This document shows positions 61,734 to 64,000 of a stretch of 64,000 nucleotides of DNA, one piece after another. This DNA is from an uncultured Bacteroidales bacterium (GTDB lineage Bacteria > Bacteroidota > Bacteroidia > Bacteroidales > UBA932), in contig CALUTW010000004.1 in NCBI GenBank assembly GCA_944323805.1, positions 62,001-126,000 on the forward strand, in the 5' to 3' direction. A program made the translations under genes and the position numbers. The number at the start of each line of letters is the position of its first letter. The stretch's first letter is position 1. The notes under the pieces are model-generated. The model did not search any database, was not told the origin of the DNA, and saw only the letters and a program-made list of their open reading frames with translations.

Positions 61734-61760
61734 TAATTTTGCACTCTCAGAAACAAGGAG
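61734..61760 (+). promoter_or_regulatory. -7 box and ribosome binding site for the uvrA-like gene
   Basis: TAATTTTG (61734-61741) matches TAnnTTTG; no TTTG at the right distance upstream. AAGGAG (61755-61760) is 3 nt before the ATG at 61764, a strong Shine-Dalgarno for this phylum but closely spaced. Confidence 0.45.
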
Positions 61761-61763
61761 CAT

Positions 61764-64000
61764 ATGACAGAGGATACAGAAAGGCCGGACAGGATCATCG
61801 TGCACGGGGCAAGGGTGCACAATCTTAAGAATATCGACGTCGAGGTACCGCTGAACAGGATTACAGGCATTGCCGGGGTATCAGGCTCGGGGAAATCGTC
61901 GCTGGCGCTCGGGGTACTTTATGCGGAAGGCTCCAGACGATATCTGGAGTCCCTTTCGACCTACACAAGGAGGAGAATGACCCAGGCTGCAAGGGCGGAT
62001 GTGGACGAGGTACTCTATGTACCGGCATCCCTGGCCATGCACCAGAGACCCGGCATCCCCGGTATCAGGAGCACTTTCGGGACAGGGACAGAGCTGCTCA
62101 ACAGTCTCAGGCTCATATATTCGAGGCTCGGCAGCCATCGCTGCCCGAACGGGCATTATCTGCAGCCGTCTCTTCTGGTGGCGGCAGGCCAGGAGCTTGT
62201 CTGCCCTGAATGCGGGGCTCATTTCTTTGCACCTTCGGCTGAAGAGCTGTCCTTCAACAGCCAGGGAGCATGTCCGGAATGCGACGGGACGGGCACGGTC
62301 AGGACGGTGGACGAAACGACGCTGGTACCGGACGAGACTCTGAGCATCGATGAGGGGGCTGTTGCGCCCTGGAACACCCTGATGTGGTCTCTGATGACAG
62401 ATGTATGCAGGGCAATGGGCGTCCGCACAGACATCCCGTTCAACCGGCTTACAGAAAAGGAAAGGGACATAGTATTCCACGGACCTGCGGAAAAGAAGCA
62501 TATATTCTATAAATCAAAGAATACCAACCAGGCAGGGGAGCTGGATTTCACATATTACAATGCTGTCTACACCGTCAAAAACGCCCTCGCAAAGGTCAAG
62601 GACGAGAAAGGCATGAAACGGGTGGAGAAGTTCCTCAAGACAGAGACATGCCCGTCATGCGGAGGGTCCAGGCTTTCCGATGCTGCACGTGCGCCCCTTG
62701 TCCGGGGCATATCCCTGGCCGAGGCATGCAGGATGACGCTGAATGAGCTTGTCGGATGGATAGAGGGGATTCCTGAGACATTACCGGAAGAGATGCAGCC
62801 TATGGCACGCAATATCTGCGAGTCCTTCCTTGATTCGTCAAGACGTCTTCTGGACCTCGGGGTCGGCTATCTGGGACTTGACAGGGCCGCCTCCACGCTG
62901 TCGACCGGAGAAAGGCAGAGGATGCAGCTGGCCCGGGCCGTAAGGAACCGGACCACGGGAGTATTGTATGTACTCGATGAGCCGTCCATAGGCCTGCATC
63001 CGGCAAATATAGCGGGGCTTGCCGGAGTGATGAAGGACCTGATAGCCGACGGCAACTCCGTAGTCCTTGTAGACCATGATACCCAGATACTGTCGGAATC
63101 GGACCATATAATCGAGATGGGCCCCGGTGCAGGCTCCAAAGGCGGGCATGTAATCGCAGAAGGCACTATTGCCGGGATAATCGGCAATCCGGCATCAAGG
63201 ATAGGCCCGTTCCTGTCCGGAAAGGCGGAGATACACATGCGCGAACCTGTGCCGCCCGGAAAGATGTACGATGAAGGGAGCATCCGGCTTTCGACAGATG
63301 CCATACATACAGTCAAGCCTCTGGAGGTATGCATCCCCAAGGGGAGGCTGACAGTCGTGACCGGCGTCTCGGGCTCAGGAAAGACCACGCTCGTGCTGGA
63401 AAGCCTTATTCCCGCGCTGCAGGCCCGGATTTCCGGCAGACAGATGCCTGACCATATCAGGCACATCGAGGCGGACGGAATCAGACAGGTCAAGCTGATT
63501 GACGCCTCTCCGATAGGCATCAATGTCCGCTCGACCGTAGCCACATACGCCAATGTGCATGACGAGCTCCGAAAGGCATATGCGAAGACGGACGATGCCC
63601 GCAAGAGAGGATACAGGGACGGGGATTTCTCCTACAATACCGGCAGGCTGCGCTGCCCGACATGCGACGGGACAGGAGTAATCAGCCTCGACGTGCAGTT
63701 CCTTCCGGATGTGGACATACCTTGTCCGGACTGTCACGGCTCGAGATATGCCAAGGAGGCAAGCCTTGTCCGCCGGGAGAATGCCGCCGGGGAATACTAC
63801 TCTCTCCCAGACCTGATGGCAATGGACATAAGCGATGCCCTGGCTGCCTGCAACGACCTCAGGACTGTCAGGCAACGGCTGCAGGTACTTGAAGAGCTGG
63901 GGCTCGGATACCTGACACTCGGAGAAGCGACTCCGGGACTGTCAGGAGGAGAGGCGCAGCGGCTGAAGCTGGCCAGCGAGATGGGCAGAGGGCAGACAGA
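61764..64000 (+). CDS. UvrA-like ABC ATPase (short UvrA paralog), 3' end outside window
   Basis: 745 codons visible, frame open to the window edge. First ATPase: HNLKNIDVEVPLNRITGIAG with Walker A GVSGSGKSSLALG (about 38-50), signature LSTGERQRMQLARAV and Walker B GVLYVLDEPSIGLHP (about 390-420). Second: VTGVSGSGKTTLVLESL (about 532-548), CPTCDGTG zinc-type cysteines, and LSGGEAQRLKLASEMG at the end. Cysteine pairs CPECGAHF and CPECDGTG/CPSCGGS form the zinc modules. The DNA-binding UvrB-contact insertion is short, as in the UvrA2-type paralogs sometimes linked to drug tolerance, so true UvrA repair function is not certain. Confidence 0.88.
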   Translation, partial: MTEDTERPDRIIVHGARVHNLKNIDVEVPLNRITGIAGVSGSGKSSLALGVLYAEGSRRYLESLSTYTRRRMTQAARADVDEVLYVPASLAMHQRPGIPGIRSTFGTGTELLNSLRLIYSRLGSHRCPNGHYLQPSLLVAAGQELVCPECGAHFFAPSAEELSFNSQGACPECDGTGTVRTVDETTLVPDETLSIDEGAVAPWNTLMWSLMTDVCRAMGVRTDIPFNRLTEKERDIVFHGPAEKKHIFYKSKNTNQAGELDFTYYNAVYTVKNALAKVKDEKGMKRVEKFLKTETCPSCGGSRLSDAARAPLVRGISLAEACRMTLNELVGWIEGIPETLPEEMQPMARNICESFLDSSRRLLDLGVGYLGLDRAASTLSTGERQRMQLARAVRNRTTGVLYVLDEPSIGLHPANIAGLAGVMKDLIADGNSVVLVDHDTQILSESDHIIEMGPGAGSKGGHVIAEGTIAGIIGNPASRIGPFLSGKAEIHMREPVPPGKMYDEGSIRLSTDAIHTVKPLEVCIPKGRLTVVTGVSGSGKTTLVLESLIPALQARISGRQMPDHIRHIEADGIRQVKLIDASPIGINVRSTVATYANVHDELRKAYAKTDDARKRGYRDGDFSYNTGRLRCPTCDGTGVISLDVQFLPDVDIPCPDCHGSRYAKEASLVRRENAAGEYYSLPDLMAMDISDALAACNDLRTVRQRLQVLEELGLGYLTLGEATPGLSGGEAQRLKLASEMGRGQT

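Noticed and set aside
1..64000. tRNA, rRNA, CRISPR arrays, insertion sequences, prophage or conjugative element genes
   Set aside because: No repeat-spacer pattern, transposase, integrase or cloverleaf-like sequence was seen in the gaps, all of which are short.

Overview
The window looks like a chromosomal segment of a gut-type Bacteroidales bacterium (phylum Bacteroidota), with GC a little over half. The evidence is a SusC/SusD outer-membrane uptake pair with its ECF sigma/FecR switch, many lipoproteins with short signal peptides and a lipobox Cys, families largely confined to Bacteroidota (DUF4290, DUF3822, DUF4861, FISUMP, BACON, DUF1735), and several promoters of the Bacteroidota form (TTTG or TTTC about 20 nt upstream of TAnnTTTG). 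Genes are tightly packed and no gap without a gene exceeds 300 bases. I see no tRNA, rRNA, CRISPR array or insertion sequence.

Left part (1-33,300) is mostly housekeeping. A long minus-strand block runs from mazG (8.6 kb) to queF (window edge): mazG, tcdA, a GNAT-like protein, prfA, a methyltransferase, tenA, thiD, a HAD phosphatase, then a preQ0/preQ1 queuosine group (transporter, queC, queF). A CoA-transferase (plus) and a ybaK-DUF4861-CDF-rsmD-DUF3822 block (minus) follow. From 14.3 kb a plus-strand block carries nrnA, two FKBP-type prolyl isomerase lipoproteins, a MATE pump, a cytidylate-kinase-like protein and a serine hydrolase. A minus-strand ackA-ptb-buk operon encodes acyl-phosphate fermentation steps. 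Then come a short ComEC, ApbE, a FISUMP lipoprotein, LemA with two TPM proteins, and an ftsK operon (DUF4290-ftsK-lolA).

Right part (33.4-60.6 kb) is a polysaccharide utilisation locus whose content fits high-mannose N-glycan use. In order of transcription (leftward) it has a divergent ECF sigma factor and FecR; SusC and SusD; a surface protein with a GH18 fold whose catalytic Glu is replaced by Gln; a DUF1735-LamG protein; a GH18 endoglycosidase carrying BACON and DUF1735 modules; and a four-BACON LamG protein. After a clear terminator come GH97, an MFS transporter, a GH130 phosphorylase and three GH92 alpha-mannosidases, the middle one fused to a complete GH125 alpha-1,6-mannosidase. The inferred route: surface GH18 releases the glycan, SusCD imports it, GH92/GH125 (and perhaps GH97) trim it in the periplasm to Man-GlcNAc, MFS moves that to the cytoplasm, and GH130 phosphorolyses it. 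At the far end of the locus lie the decayed remains of a second sigma/FecR pair (33.4-34.5 kb).

The right edge holds an apparently solitary D12-class adenine methyltransferase and the 5' part of a short UvrA-like ATPase gene that runs out of the window.
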